A stretch of 64,000 bases of DNA from UBA2336 sp965227265 (GTDB lineage Bacteria > Bacteroidota > Bacteroidia > Cytophagales > Cyclobacteriaceae): positions 682,001 through 746,000 of the forward strand of contig OZ245738.1 in the NCBI GenBank assembly GCA_965227265.1. The letters are read 5' to 3'. This document shows, piece by piece, positions 1 through 10,400 of the stretch (position 1 is the stretch's first letter; the number at the start of each line of letters is the position of its first letter). A program made the translations under genes and the position numbers. The notes beneath the pieces are model-generated. The model ran no database searches. It had not been told where the DNA came from and saw only the letters and a program-made list of their open reading frames with translations.

Positions 1-263
1 ACTCCATCAACAGTACAAGCTTCGCCTTGTATTGCAATGAGGCAGCCGCATCTATTTCGTATACGGATATCTGGTCTTCAATTACTAAATCGGCACTATT
101 CGGATTTGCGATTGGAATTATCAGTTCTTATTCAGGCTATCATTCCGAGAAAGGAACCACGGGTGTTGGTAAGGCAGCGAACATTGCCGTTGTCATATCC
201 ATGATGTTCATATTCATCATCGACTTGATTGTTCTTCAGGTTGTAAACTTATTCTTCCGATGA
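1..263 (+). CDS. mlaE: MlaE-type ABC transporter permease (C-terminal part, 5' end outside window)
   Basis: The reading frame is open from base 3 and runs 86 codons to a stop at 261-263, so the gene begins upstream of the window. The visible part has the hydrophobic helices and the GxxSxYxGYxSExGTxGVG-like segment typical of the C-terminus of MlaE/YrbE permeases, which sit in the inner membrane and move phospholipids between inner and outer membrane with MlaF and MCE proteins. Its stop overlaps the start of the ATPase gene by 4 bases (ATGA), which indicates translational coupling. Family assignment comes from the motif and from the MlaF-MlaD genes that follow. Confidence 0.85.
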   Translation, partial: SINSTSFALYCNEAAASISYTDIWSSITKSALFGFAIGIISSYSGYHSEKGTTGVGKAANIAVVISMMFIFIIDLIVLQVVNLFFR

Positions 264-1030
264 GCAAGGCTGTTGACCATAACGTTAAGGTGAATAAAGG
301 CAACCGCGTTGTTGAGGTGAGAGATCTTAACAAAAGCTTTGGGGATAGGGCAATTCTAAAGAATGTTAACCTGGAACTTTACGAAAACGAGAACTTGGTT
401 ATTCTCGGAAAATCAGGTGCCGGTAAATCGGTTTTAATTAAGTGTATGATTGGGTTGATCCAACCTGATTCGGGCTATATTAATATACTCGGTTACGATG
501 TCAACAATCTTTCTCCAAAGGAATTGAATGAGCTTCGGATAAAGGTTGGATTCTCTTTTCAATTAAGCGCGTTGTATGATTCCATGACAGTGCGTGAAAA
601 CCTCGAGTTTCCATTGAAAAGAAATCTTAAAATATTCGATAAAAAAATCCTGAATGAAAAAGTTATGAATGCCCTGGAAGATGTGGGGCTTGCGAAATCT
701 GCTGACCAGCTTCCGGCAGAACTTTCCGGTGGGATGAAAAAACGCATTGGTATTGCAAGAACCCTGATCCTTAATCCGGAGATCATGCTTTACGATGAGC
801 CCACTGCCGGACTCGATCCGATTACAGCCGGTGAGATCAATGAGCTCATTTTAGAAGTACGCGATAAATATAAAACAGCATCCATCATCATTACGCACGA
901 CTTAAGCTGTGCGCGAACAACATCCGACAGAATTATTGGGTTGTTTGATGGATATAATAAAGTTGAAGGAACATTTGAAGAACTGAAAGCATCACCGAAA
1001 GACGAACTTGAATTATTTTTTAATTATTAA
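260..1030 (+). CDS. mlaF: MlaF-type ABC transporter ATP-binding protein
   Basis: This 256-residue cytoplasmic ATPase would power phospholipid transport through the upstream MlaE permease. Seen in the translation: Walker A GKSGAGKS at residues 50-57, signature LSGGM at about 156-160, Walker B IMLYDE at about 176-181, and an ITHD switch histidine near 221. Length and motif order fit MlaF (ABC.X/ttg2A-like) ATPases. The start overlaps the permease stop by 4 bases, and the MCE gene follows 12 bases after its stop, so the three genes form one transcription unit. Orientation of transport (import or export of lipid) cannot be told from sequence. Confidence 0.93.
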   Translation: MSKAVDHNVKVNKGNRVVEVRDLNKSFGDRAILKNVNLELYENENLVILGKSGAGKSVLIKCMIGLIQPDSGYINILGYDVNNLSPKELNELRIKVGFSFQLSALYDSMTVRENLEFPLKRNLKIFDKKILNEKVMNALEDVGLAKSADQLPAELSGGMKKRIGIARTLILNPEIMLYDEPTAGLDPITAGEINELILEVRDKYKTASIIITHDLSCARTTSDRIIGLFDGYNKVEGTFEELKASPKDELELFFNY

Positions 1031-1042
1031 GCATCACAATTT

Positions 1043-2005
1043 ATGGACAACCAGGACGCAAAACGGAATATAAAATTAGGTGCCTTTGTAATTGGAGGAG
1101 TAGCGTTATTCCTAGTCATACTATTTTACCTGGGAAAGGAGAATAATGTTTTCAATAAAACTTTTACCGTTTCAGCAATCTTCAAAAATGTGGAAGGTTT
1201 GAAACAAGGTGATAACGTCTGGCTATCGGGTGTTAAAATCGGAACTGTGAAACATGTTGCTATTATGGAGGAAGGAAAAGTTATTGTAAGCCTTTCCCTG
1301 AAAGAAAAGCAAAACGAGTTCATTAAAAAAGATGCAACTGCAAATATCGGTTCTGATGGGTTAGTGGGGAATAAGATTGTCATTATTCGTCCTGGCACGA
1401 TGGCTGAAACAATTCATGATAACGACACCATCAATTCATTCTCACCAACAGATACGCAGGAACTGTTTAACCTCGCCAAAGAAGTAGGAACTGATATTAA
1501 GGTCATTACAACTGATTTGAGATTGATCACCGGCAAGATTAACAAAGGTGAAGGCGTTATTGGTGAGTTGCTGAACGAAGGCGAAATGGCCAAAGAACTG
1601 CGCGCAGCAATGGGCGCTATCCGCAGAGCAAGCGAAAATGCAACCCGCGCTACGAATGAGATTAACAAAATGCTGACGGAAGTTAATCAGGGTGACGGCT
1701 TATTGACCAAACTTATCCGCGATACAACGTATGCTGCTCAATTTAGCCGCACCATGGAGAATGTTGAACAGGTTGGTGAAAATGCTAAAAAAATGGCTGC
1801 TGACCTGAAAGAAGTTACGGATAAAATGAATGATAAGAACAATGCAATGGGTGTTTTACTCACCGATACTGCATTTGCTGAAAAACTGAAAGGCACAATG
1901 ACCAATGCTGAAAAAGCATCTGCTAAACTGGATGAAAATTTAAAAGCCATGCGCTCAAGCTGGCCGTTCAAAAAATACTTCCGCAAGAACAAAGCGAAAA
2001 CCTAG
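1043..2005 (+). CDS. mlaD: MCE-domain (MlaD-type) lipid transport protein
   Basis: A 320-residue protein with one N-terminal membrane anchor (about residues 11-30) followed by a single MCE domain (about 40-118; contains the GLKQGDNVWLSGVKIG motif) and a long mostly helical C-terminal part rich in Ala/Lys/Glu. MCE proteins form hexameric rings that carry lipids across the periplasm with MlaE and MlaF. It follows mlaF by 12 bases. The Bacteroidota version has a longer helical tail than E. coli MlaD (about 180 residues), which may span more of the periplasm; that is inference. Confidence 0.9.
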   Translation: MDNQDAKRNIKLGAFVIGGVALFLVILFYLGKENNVFNKTFTVSAIFKNVEGLKQGDNVWLSGVKIGTVKHVAIMEEGKVIVSLSLKEKQNEFIKKDATANIGSDGLVGNKIVIIRPGTMAETIHDNDTINSFSPTDTQELFNLAKEVGTDIKVITTDLRLITGKINKGEGVIGELLNEGEMAKELRAAMGAIRRASENATRATNEINKMLTEVNQGDGLLTKLIRDTTYAAQFSRTMENVEQVGENAKKMAADLKEVTDKMNDKNNAMGVLLTDTAFAEKLKGTMTNAEKASAKLDENLKAMRSSWPFKKYFRKNKAKT

Positions 2006-2725
2006 ATGGAATTTACTACCGAGATTCTTGTAAGCTTATTAACGCTAACCTTCCTCGAGATTGTTTTAGGGATTGATAACATTGTTTTTATATCCATTGT
2101 TGGTAGCCGATTACCGGTTGAACAACAAAAGAAAGTTCGAATTATTGGATTGTCGTTAGCGCTGGTTGGCCGGATTCTTTTGCTTTTAGCAATTGAATGG
2201 ATTATCGGATTAACAAATCCCATCTTTACCATTAACGAATTTGCCTTCAGCTTCCGCGATTTGATTTTGATTGTTGGGGGTATGTTCCTGATTGCCAAGA
2301 GTACCTCCGAAATGCACAAGAAGTTTGAAATATCAAAAGAGGAGGAAAAGAAAAATTTGCGTAAACACACACTTCGCTCAGCGCTGATACAAATCATTTT
2401 ACTTGATCTGGTGTTCTCTTTGGATTCAATTATTACTGCGGTAGGCCTGGTAGATCAGGTTTACGTAATTGTGATCGCGATTGTTATCTCGATGGGCGTA
2501 ATGCTTGTGTTTTCAAAAGCCATTAGTGACTTTATCAACAATCATCCAACCATGAAGCTGCTTGCGATTGCTTTCCTGTTGATGATCGGAACGGTATTGG
2601 TAATTGAGGGCTTGCACGTTCATGTGCCGAAGGGCTACATCTATTTCTCAATGGCATTTGCACTAGGGATAGAGTTCCTCAATATGAAGCTCAGAAAAGT
2701 TCAAAAGCCTAAGGGTAATAAATAA
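2006..2725 (+). CDS. TerC family integral membrane protein
   Basis: A 239-residue membrane protein with about seven hydrophobic segments. The N-terminal segment carries the FLEIVLGIDNIVF motif and the middle segment LDLVFSLDSI, the paired acidic motifs that define the TerC family (implicated in metal ion, notably manganese, export and in tellurite resistance islands). The ATG directly follows the stop codon of the MCE gene with no spacer, so it is probably cotranscribed with the mla genes, though a functional link is not established. Its stop abuts the stop of the convergent pyrE gene. Confidence 0.88.
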   Translation: MEFTTEILVSLLTLTFLEIVLGIDNIVFISIVGSRLPVEQQKKVRIIGLSLALVGRILLLLAIEWIIGLTNPIFTINEFAFSFRDLILIVGGMFLIAKSTSEMHKKFEISKEEEKKNLRKHTLRSALIQIILLDLVFSLDSIITAVGLVDQVYVIVIAIVISMGVMLVFSKAISDFINNHPTMKLLAIAFLLMIGTVLVIEGLHVHVPKGYIYFSMAFALGIEFLNMKLRKVQKPKGNK

Positions 2726-3385
2726 TTACTTCCTCCAATTCGAAGGATCAACCCGCCACGATTTAAGCGAGGTCACATCTTTTTCACCGATGTAATTATT
2801 CTCCACAGCAATGTTAAGCAAGTGACTGAAATCACTCAAACTCACAAGTGACACATCTGCTTCGTAGAAGTTTTTTGATGCAATATCAAATCCATAATTA
2901 AAAATAGAAACCATCCCAAGCACCTGAGCGCCTTCTTTGCGTAAAGCTTCAACTGCTTTCAACGAGCTTCCACCTGTAGACACCAGATCTTCCACCACCA
3001 CAACTTTCTGACCTTTCGTGACGCGACCTTCAATCAGGTTTTCCATACCGTGATCCTTTGGCTTCGGGCGAACATAAGCAAAAGGAACGTTGAGTGCTTC
3101 GGCAACCAGTGCACCCTGCGCGATTCCTGCAGTAGCAACTCCTGCTATTACTTCCGCATTAGAAAAGTTCTCACGGATTGCCTGAACTAATCCATCTTTA
3201 ATGACTGTCCTGATCTCTGGATAGGATAAAGACAAGCGATTATCACAATATATAGGTGATTTCCAGCCTGAACTCCAAGTAAAAGGATTATCCGTGCGTA
3301 GTTTAATGGCTTCAATCTGCAACAACATCTGGGCAACTTTGCCTGCGGTTTGTTCCTGTATTTTAATAATCGGCATAGGCTGCAA
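2726..3385 (-). CDS. pyrE: Orotate phosphoribosyltransferase
   Basis: A 219-residue enzyme that joins orotate and PRPP to give orotidine 5'-phosphate in de novo pyrimidine synthesis. The PRPP-binding signature VVVVEDLVSTGGSS lies at about residues 128-141, and YVRPKPKDHG at about 104-113 matches the OPRT flexible loop. Length fits the family. The gene ends exactly where the terC gene ends on the other strand (no intergenic DNA), and no separate terminator is visible. A second in-frame Met at residue 4 is possible as the start. Confidence 0.95.
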   Translation of the reverse strand: MQPMPIIKIQEQTAGKVAQMLLQIEAIKLRTDNPFTWSSGWKSPIYCDNRLSLSYPEIRTVIKDGLVQAIRENFSNAEVIAGVATAGIAQGALVAEALNVPFAYVRPKPKDHGMENLIEGRVTKGQKVVVVEDLVSTGGSSLKAVEALRKEGAQVLGMVSIFNYGFDIASKNFYEADVSLVSLSDFSHLLNIAVENNYIGEKDVTSLKSWRVDPSNWRK

Positions 3386-3542
3386 ATTACGAACGCAAGG
3401 GCATACTTTCTTATCCGTGCAAAGGCATTTTTAAAAGTGTAAGTTTATCTGAAAATTCACCTGTAAAAAACTGCCTAACTGCTTGTCTGCGTCCGAATTA
3501 TTTACTCTTTTGCCGAGTGGATGCTGAGCTAATTACTATTTC

Positions 3543-4211
3543 ATGATCATTTTTATTAATGACGTACCCGTACGGATGTATCGCCCGGACGAAAACCCTT
3601 CCGATGGCCAGTTCAACCTGGTAATCGATGCATCCCTGGAGACGATTACGAACGCCAAACTGATCCACCATATCTGGATACAGAACGCACGAGAAGCTGA
3701 TTTGGATGTATTATTGGGCTTTTTGAATTCACCTGTTCCCACTGCATTATTATCACTGCATATTTCTCCGGCTGACTACGAGGCGCTTAAGGAATATCTC
3801 CAGAGCAAGTTCAAAGTCATTAAAGCGGCAGGCGGTCTTGTTCGCAAAAAAGATAAGTTCCTGATGATTTATCGGATGAAAAAGTGGGACTTGCCCAAGG
3901 GTAAAAAAGAGAAGAAAGAAAAATTTAAGGATACCGCTGTTCGGGAAGTAGGTGAGGAGTGTAATGTTACCGTAAAGCTTGGTAAGAAAATCTGTACAAC
4001 CTGGCACACGTACACCATGAACAAGCGTGCGATGCTCAAGAAAACCCGCTGGTATGTAATGGATGTGATCGATGACTCCAAAATGAAGCCGGCCATCGAA
4101 GAAGATATTGAAGAGTTGCGCTGGATGAACCCAAAAGAAGTCTATCATGCGTTGCAACTATCCTATAAATCAATTGCCTACGTTTTTGAGAAATATCATG
4201 AAGTGAACTAA
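3543..4211 (+). CDS. Nudix hydrolase with N-terminal extension
   Basis: A 222-residue protein whose C-terminal half is a Nudix domain; the first 85-95 residues form a separate domain I do not recognise. The Nudix box is read as G-x5-E-x7-REVGEECNV, starting at the GKK segment near residue 120; all metal-binding acidic residues are present, but the usual Gly before the last hydrophobic residue is Asn. Nudix enzymes hydrolyse nucleoside diphosphates linked to another moiety; the substrate here is unknown. It is divergent from pyrE across about 157 bases. Confidence 0.85.
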   Translation: MIIFINDVPVRMYRPDENPSDGQFNLVIDASLETITNAKLIHHIWIQNAREADLDVLLGFLNSPVPTALLSLHISPADYEALKEYLQSKFKVIKAAGGLVRKKDKFLMIYRMKKWDLPKGKKEKKEKFKDTAVREVGEECNVTVKLGKKICTTWHTYTMNKRAMLKKTRWYVMDVIDDSKMKPAIEEDIEELRWMNPKEVYHALQLSYKSIAYVFEKYHEVN

Positions 4212-4434
4212 CTACTTCACGCTGTCTTAAAAATTACCTTTCCTTTGCCTAAGTTATTTCCGGTGTTTACTAAGTTAGAATGACCATTCACTCATTCACT
4301 TTAAGAATGAGCCGATAGAAGTGCTTTTTTGACGTTAATTAACATTACAGGTAATAACGTAATTGTGGAAATTATAGACCGGAAACATCATATGCTGTGA
4401 CTTAATTTAACACACAGTGTTCTGATGGTATCCT

Positions 4435-4442
4435 TAACTTTG
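4435..4442 (+). promoter_or_regulatory. Bacteroidota -7 element (TAACTTTG) close to the macroglobulin start
   Basis: TAACTTTG matches the Bacteroidota consensus TAnnTTTG exactly. No clear TTG is seen at the expected -33 spacing. It ends only 6 bases before the ATG at 4449, so the transcript would be leaderless or nearly so. It also argues against an alternative in-frame start at 4425, which would lie upstream of the promoter. The preceding stretch 4212-4434 holds no recognised feature. Confidence 0.5.
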
Positions 4443-4448
4443 ACTAAC

Positions 4449-7400
4449 ATGAAAAATCAATTTTTTATACTCGCATTGTTCTTTTTACTACAATGCACAA
4501 CAACTCAAAACAACACAACCACTACCCAAAACAAACCCATTACTAACCCTATGAGCCCATTCGATTTTGACAAAGCCTGGAAAGAAGTTGCTGACCATGA
4601 AAGTAAAGGCTTACCCGAATCGGCCTTAAAAGTTGTAATTGAGATTGAAAAGGAAGCCAAAGTTAGAAACAACTCCGGTCAGTTAGTAAAAGCTTATATC
4701 TATCAGCTCAAGCTTACGGATGTTAAGGAAGAAAACGCGTTCATTAAAAACCTGACCCGGCTTCGTAAAGAAGCTGATGAAGCAACATTCCCAGCAAAGC
4801 CATTGCTTCACTCCATGTTAGGTGAGATGTACTGGCAATATTATCAACAGAACCGCTACGAGTTTATGAATCGGAGCGAAACGGTTGATTTTAATATCGA
4901 TGATATCGAAACCTGGAGTCTTGCACGAATCGTTTCAGAAACTACAAATCAATATAAACTCAGTTTAAAAGATGCTGACAAAAGTAAAACTGAGAAGATC
5001 GATGTTTACGAACCTGTTATCTATAGAGGTAACACCTTGGGTCGGCAGTTACGCCCAACGTTATACGACTTTATTGCGCATCGGGCGGTCGATTTCTTTT
5101 CATCATCCGAACCTGAATTGGCAAAGCCTGCCTATGCCTTTGAGTTAGATAAAGAATCTTACCTCGCAGACGCTAAAACATTTATTGATTTAAAGCTTGA
5201 ATCGAAAGATACAACCTCAATGAAATTCTTAGCGATTCAGATTCTGCAAGATCTGGAACGCTTTCATATTGACGATAAAGACCCGGCCGCCTGGGTTGAT
5301 GTTGACTTAAAACGCTTGAAATTTGTCAAAGCGCATCTAACGCTTCCGAATAAAAGTGATCTTTATTTTAAAGCACTCGAGAACCTCGAAAAGCAGGTTT
5401 CGGATAATGAAGTTGTTGGGAAAGTTACGGTTGAGAAGGCCCGGGTATTTGTTGAAACTGCCTCGCAGTACAAACCTTTACAAGGCGAAGAGCATAAGTG
5501 GGATTTGAAAAAAGCTTTTGAGATTTGTGAGGCTGCAAAGAAACGTTTCCCGAATTCAGATGGCGCAATCTTGTGCGAGAATCTACAGGAAGATATTTTA
5601 AGTAAATCCGTAAGTGCAGAACTTGAAGAGGTAAATGTTCCTGGATTGCCTTTCCGAAGTTTGGTGAGCTATAAGAACTTCACCGATCTCCATTATCGCA
5701 TCATTAAAGTAACACGCGATGAAGTTCAGAAGCTTCGCAGAAAACTGGATAAGGAGTATAATATAGATCGTGAAGAAGAATTCCTTAAACACTTCATTGA
5801 AAAAACTCCACTAAAAAAAGGTCAGTATAAATTACCGGATGATGGTGATTATCAATCCCACAAGCTTGAAGTTAAACTCGATGCTATCCCGGAAGGCGAG
5901 TACATGGTTTTATTTAGTCATCAAGCTGACTTTAAAACATCTGGAAACGGTCTCGCGTATGCGTTTACAGTTGTTTCAAATATCAGCTACGTACACCGCA
6001 CGTTAGAGGATGGTTCAACTGAATTTTTTGTGCTCAACCGTCAATCAGGCGAATCAATTCAAGGTATTACTGCAACAATTCATACGCAACGTTACAGCAG
6101 TTCAAAAAGCGAGTATGAACAGGTTAAGGCAGGCACCTATACGACAGATGCGAAAGGTTATTTTAAAGTTCCGTACTTCAAAAATGAAAACCGCAGAAGT
6201 TTTTCAGTAACGTTTACCAAAGGTAATGATTTCAACAGCACAGAATCAATTGACAGACGTTATTATTATTCAGAATCAATCTATCAATATCAGCAGGACA
6301 ACAGTCGTGACTGGTACACACAAACATTTTTCTTCCTTGATCGCGCGATTTATCGTCCCGGCCAGACAATCTATTTCAAAGGATTGGTAATTAACACAGA
6401 CGGTAAAAGTCCGAAGATCAAAACGAAGTATACAACAAGCGTAACGCTGTACGATGTAAACTATCAGGAAGTAGCGCAACTTCGTGTTACCACAAACGAG
6501 TATGGAACATTCAGCGGAACATTCACAGCCCCTTCTTCGGGATTAACCGGAAACATGCGATTGGTTAACACGGACGGAAGCGGTGAAACATCGTTCTCAG
6601 TTGAAGAGTACAAACGACCCAAATTTGAAGTAGGGTTTAATCCGGTTACGGTATCATTCAAACTGAATGAACAGATTGAAGCAGAAGGATTCGCAAAAGC
6701 ATATTCAGGTGCTAACATTGATGGGGCAACTGTTAAGTATAGAGTTGTTCGGGTTGCAAACTTTCCATATTGGTGGTGGTATCGTTGGGGTCATTACCCA
6801 TCATCTCCACAAATGGAGATTGTTAACGGAGTAACGAAAACAGATGAAAATGGTAAGTTCGTTGTTGACTTTCAAGCGATCCCTGACTTGTCAGTAGACA
6901 GGATTTCAGATCCAACATTCAATTATACAGTTTATGCCGATGTAACGGATATTAATGGAGAAACACATAGTTCGTCCACTACAATCGCGGTTGCTTATAA
7001 GTCGTTGCTGGTAGGCTTATCGATGACTGACATTGATAAGAATAAGCCTGGCAGAACACAGTTTGATATCTTGACCACCAATCTTGCAGGTCAATTTCAG
7101 GCAGCAAAAGGTCAGATTAAGATTTATGCATTGAAATCTCCTGCTCGGGCATTCCGGACAAGATTGTGGGAACAACCTGATCGGAGCATTTATTCCCGTG
7201 AGGAGTATTACAGTTTATTTCCGCACGATCTGTTTGAAGACGAGGCCAATAAATTCAAATGGGCAAGGCAAAAAGAAGTTCTCTCGAAAGACTTTGATAG
7301 TGAAAAAACCAAAACCTTAGACATACCTGAGATAATCAGATGGAATGAAGGTGAATACGTTGCTGAAATAATTTCTAAAGACAAAGACGGAAATGAAGTT

Positions 7401-10400
7401 AAAGAGGTAAGTTATTTCACTGTATTCAACACCGCATCTAAAACGCTTGCTGTACCAGCCGTACAGGACTACAGAGCAATAAAGATGACGATAGAACCGG
7501 GGGAGAGAGCTTCCTTTGTTGCGGGAACATCCGAGCCTGCAATTCATATGCTTTATGAAATTGAACTGGATGGAACATTACTATCGAAAGAATGGATCAC
7601 ATTAAAGAAAGAGCAACGGTTATTTGAAATTCCGATTAAGGAAGAATACAGAGGTGATCTGGCTGTGCATATCACTTTTATCAAAGACAGCAGACTCTAC
7701 ACACACACGTATACTGTTAGTGTTCCGTATACGAATAAAGATCTCGATATCTCATTTGCCAGCTTCCGCGATAAGCTCCAGCCAGGCGCAAATGAAGAGT
7801 GGAAGATTATTGTAAAAGGTAAGAAGGCTGAAAAGGTAGCTGCTGAGATGGTGGCTAGCTTGTATGATGCGTCCCTGGATGAGTTCAGAATGAACGAGTG
7901 GTATGCATCATTCTATAACTATAACTCCAGTAGATTAGGATGGGCAAGTGCCAATGGATTTAATAAGCTTGACCTGAACTTGTTTACAACCGATTGGAAC
8001 CGCGGGCACTCACGCGGTGCTGAAACTCCTTATTTCGATAACCTGAATTGGTTTGGCTATAGTTTCTATATGTTTTCGCGTGAACAAAGACGCTATCGTT
8101 CTGGGGCGGGAGGGGTAATGGCAGAAATGTCTGTGTCCGCTCCGTCAGCAAAATCGAAAAAAGAATCTGAAGAAGATGGTAGTTATGGGCAAGTGTCTAA
8201 AGATGATGTAGCTAATCAAGTTGCAAAGCCGGGAGAACCTTTAAAGGATGGAGATAAGAATGTTGCAAAAGTCGACATGGCCGATGTGAAAGTCCGGACA
8301 AACTTCAATGAAACTGCTTTCTTCTATCCACACCTCATGACAAATGAAAAAGGTGAGATCATCGTCAAATTCACTGTACCTGAAGCATTAACCCGTTGGA
8401 AAATGCTTGGTTTTGCACACACGAAAGATCTTCAATCCGGCATGACGACCAATGCGTTGGTTACGCAGAAGGATCTAATGGTAGTACCTAATCAACCGCG
8501 ATTCTTCCGGGAGAATGATAAGATGAAGTTCTCCGCCAAGATCAGCAGTCTGGTGGATAAAGAACTAACCGGACAAGCACAGCTTTACTTCTTTGATGCA
8601 CTCACCATGAAGCCGGTGGATGATCTGATGAAAAATAAAGTGCAGTCCCAAAACTTTTCGCTGAAACCAAAACAGAGTACGAACCTCGAATGGAGCATTG
8701 AAATTCCGGAAGGCTTGCAAGCAATAACGTACCGCATTGTCGCGAAGTCCGGAGATTTCTCGGATGGCGAAGAAATGGTGCTTCCAGTAGTTACAAACCG
8801 GATGCTCGTAACGGAAACTATGCCATTGCCAATCCGCGGTAAGCAAACAAAAACGTTTAAGCTTGATAAGTTGGTGAACAACAAATCAACCACGTTGCGT
8901 CATCAGCGGTATACGCTTGAGTTTACTTCCAATCCTGCATGGTATGCGATTCAGGCATTACCGTATCTGATGGAATATCCATACGATTGTGTCGAGCAGA
9001 CGTTCAGTAAATACTATGCAAATAGTATTGCATCGCACATTGCAAACTCAAACCCACGCATTAAGCAAGTATTTGATACCTGGAAAAACATTCAACCGGA
9101 TGCATTGCTTTCAAATCTTGAAAAGAATCAGGAATTGAAATCTGCCTTACTGGAAGAAACTCCATGGGTGCTTCAAGCAAAAGATGAAAGTCAGCGCAAA
9201 CGCATGGTAGGCGTGTTGTTTGATCTGAATCGAATGGCCGGTGAACAATCCCGTGCATTAGATAAGATTATTAAAGCACAAGCTTCCAATGGCGGCTTTA
9301 GCTGGTTCCCTGGTTTCCCGGAAGATCGCTACATGACTCAGCACATTATTGCGGGTATGGGCCACCTAGATGTAATGGGCGTGAAATCCGTACGCGAAGA
9401 TGATCGTACCTGGAGAATGGTTACAAATGCTTTAGAATTCCTGGACAGTAAGATCAAACGTGATTATGATGAGCTAAAAGAACTTGCACGCAAAAAGCAA
9501 ATCAAGCTGGAAGACAATAATATCGGCTATATCCAATATCACTATCTATACATCCGCAGTTACTTTAAAGATGTTGCGATCCCGGGAAATACAAAAGAAG
9601 CGTTTGATTATTTCCTTGGTCAAGCTAAGAAATATTGGTTGAGCACAAACATGTACATGCAGGGAATGACCTGTCTTGCTTTACATCGTTTTGACGATAA
9701 GACTACAACGGCTGCGATGATCAAATCATTCTCCGAAAAAGCGTTGCATTCGGAAGAGATGGGCATGTACTGGAAGAGCGACTACGGCTACTACTGGTAT
9801 CAGGCGCCAATCGAAACTCAAGCGTTGATGATTGAAGTGTACGATGAGGTAGCGGGTGATCAACAGTCTGTAGAAGACATGAAGGCGTGGCTACTCAAGC
9901 AGAAACAAACGCAGGATTGGAGAACAACCAAAGCGACTGTGGAGGCCTGTTATGCTTTACTCCGCAGAGGAAGCGATGCACTGGCAAGTTCTAAGCTGGT
10001 TGAGATTAGAGTGGGCGGTGAGACAATTGATCCCACAAAACGTTCGGATGCAAAAGTTGAAGCCGGCACTGGCTATTTTAAAACCGCATGGCAGGCAGGA
10101 GAAATCAAACCTGATATGGGTAATGTAACCATTACCAAAACAGATGATGGTGTAGCTTGGGGCGCTGTATACTGGCAATATTTTGAGCAGCTTGATAAAA
10201 TCACGCCTGCTGAAACTCCGCTGAAGCTGAAGAAGGAATTGTTCTTACAACAGAATACTGATCGCGGTCCGGTTATTACACCGATTGCCGGTAAGGATTT
10301 ACACGTGGGTGATTTAGTAAAAGTTCGGATTGAGTTGCGTGTTGATAGAACGCTGGAATATGTGCATCTGAAAGATATGCGTGCGGCTGGTTTTGAACCG

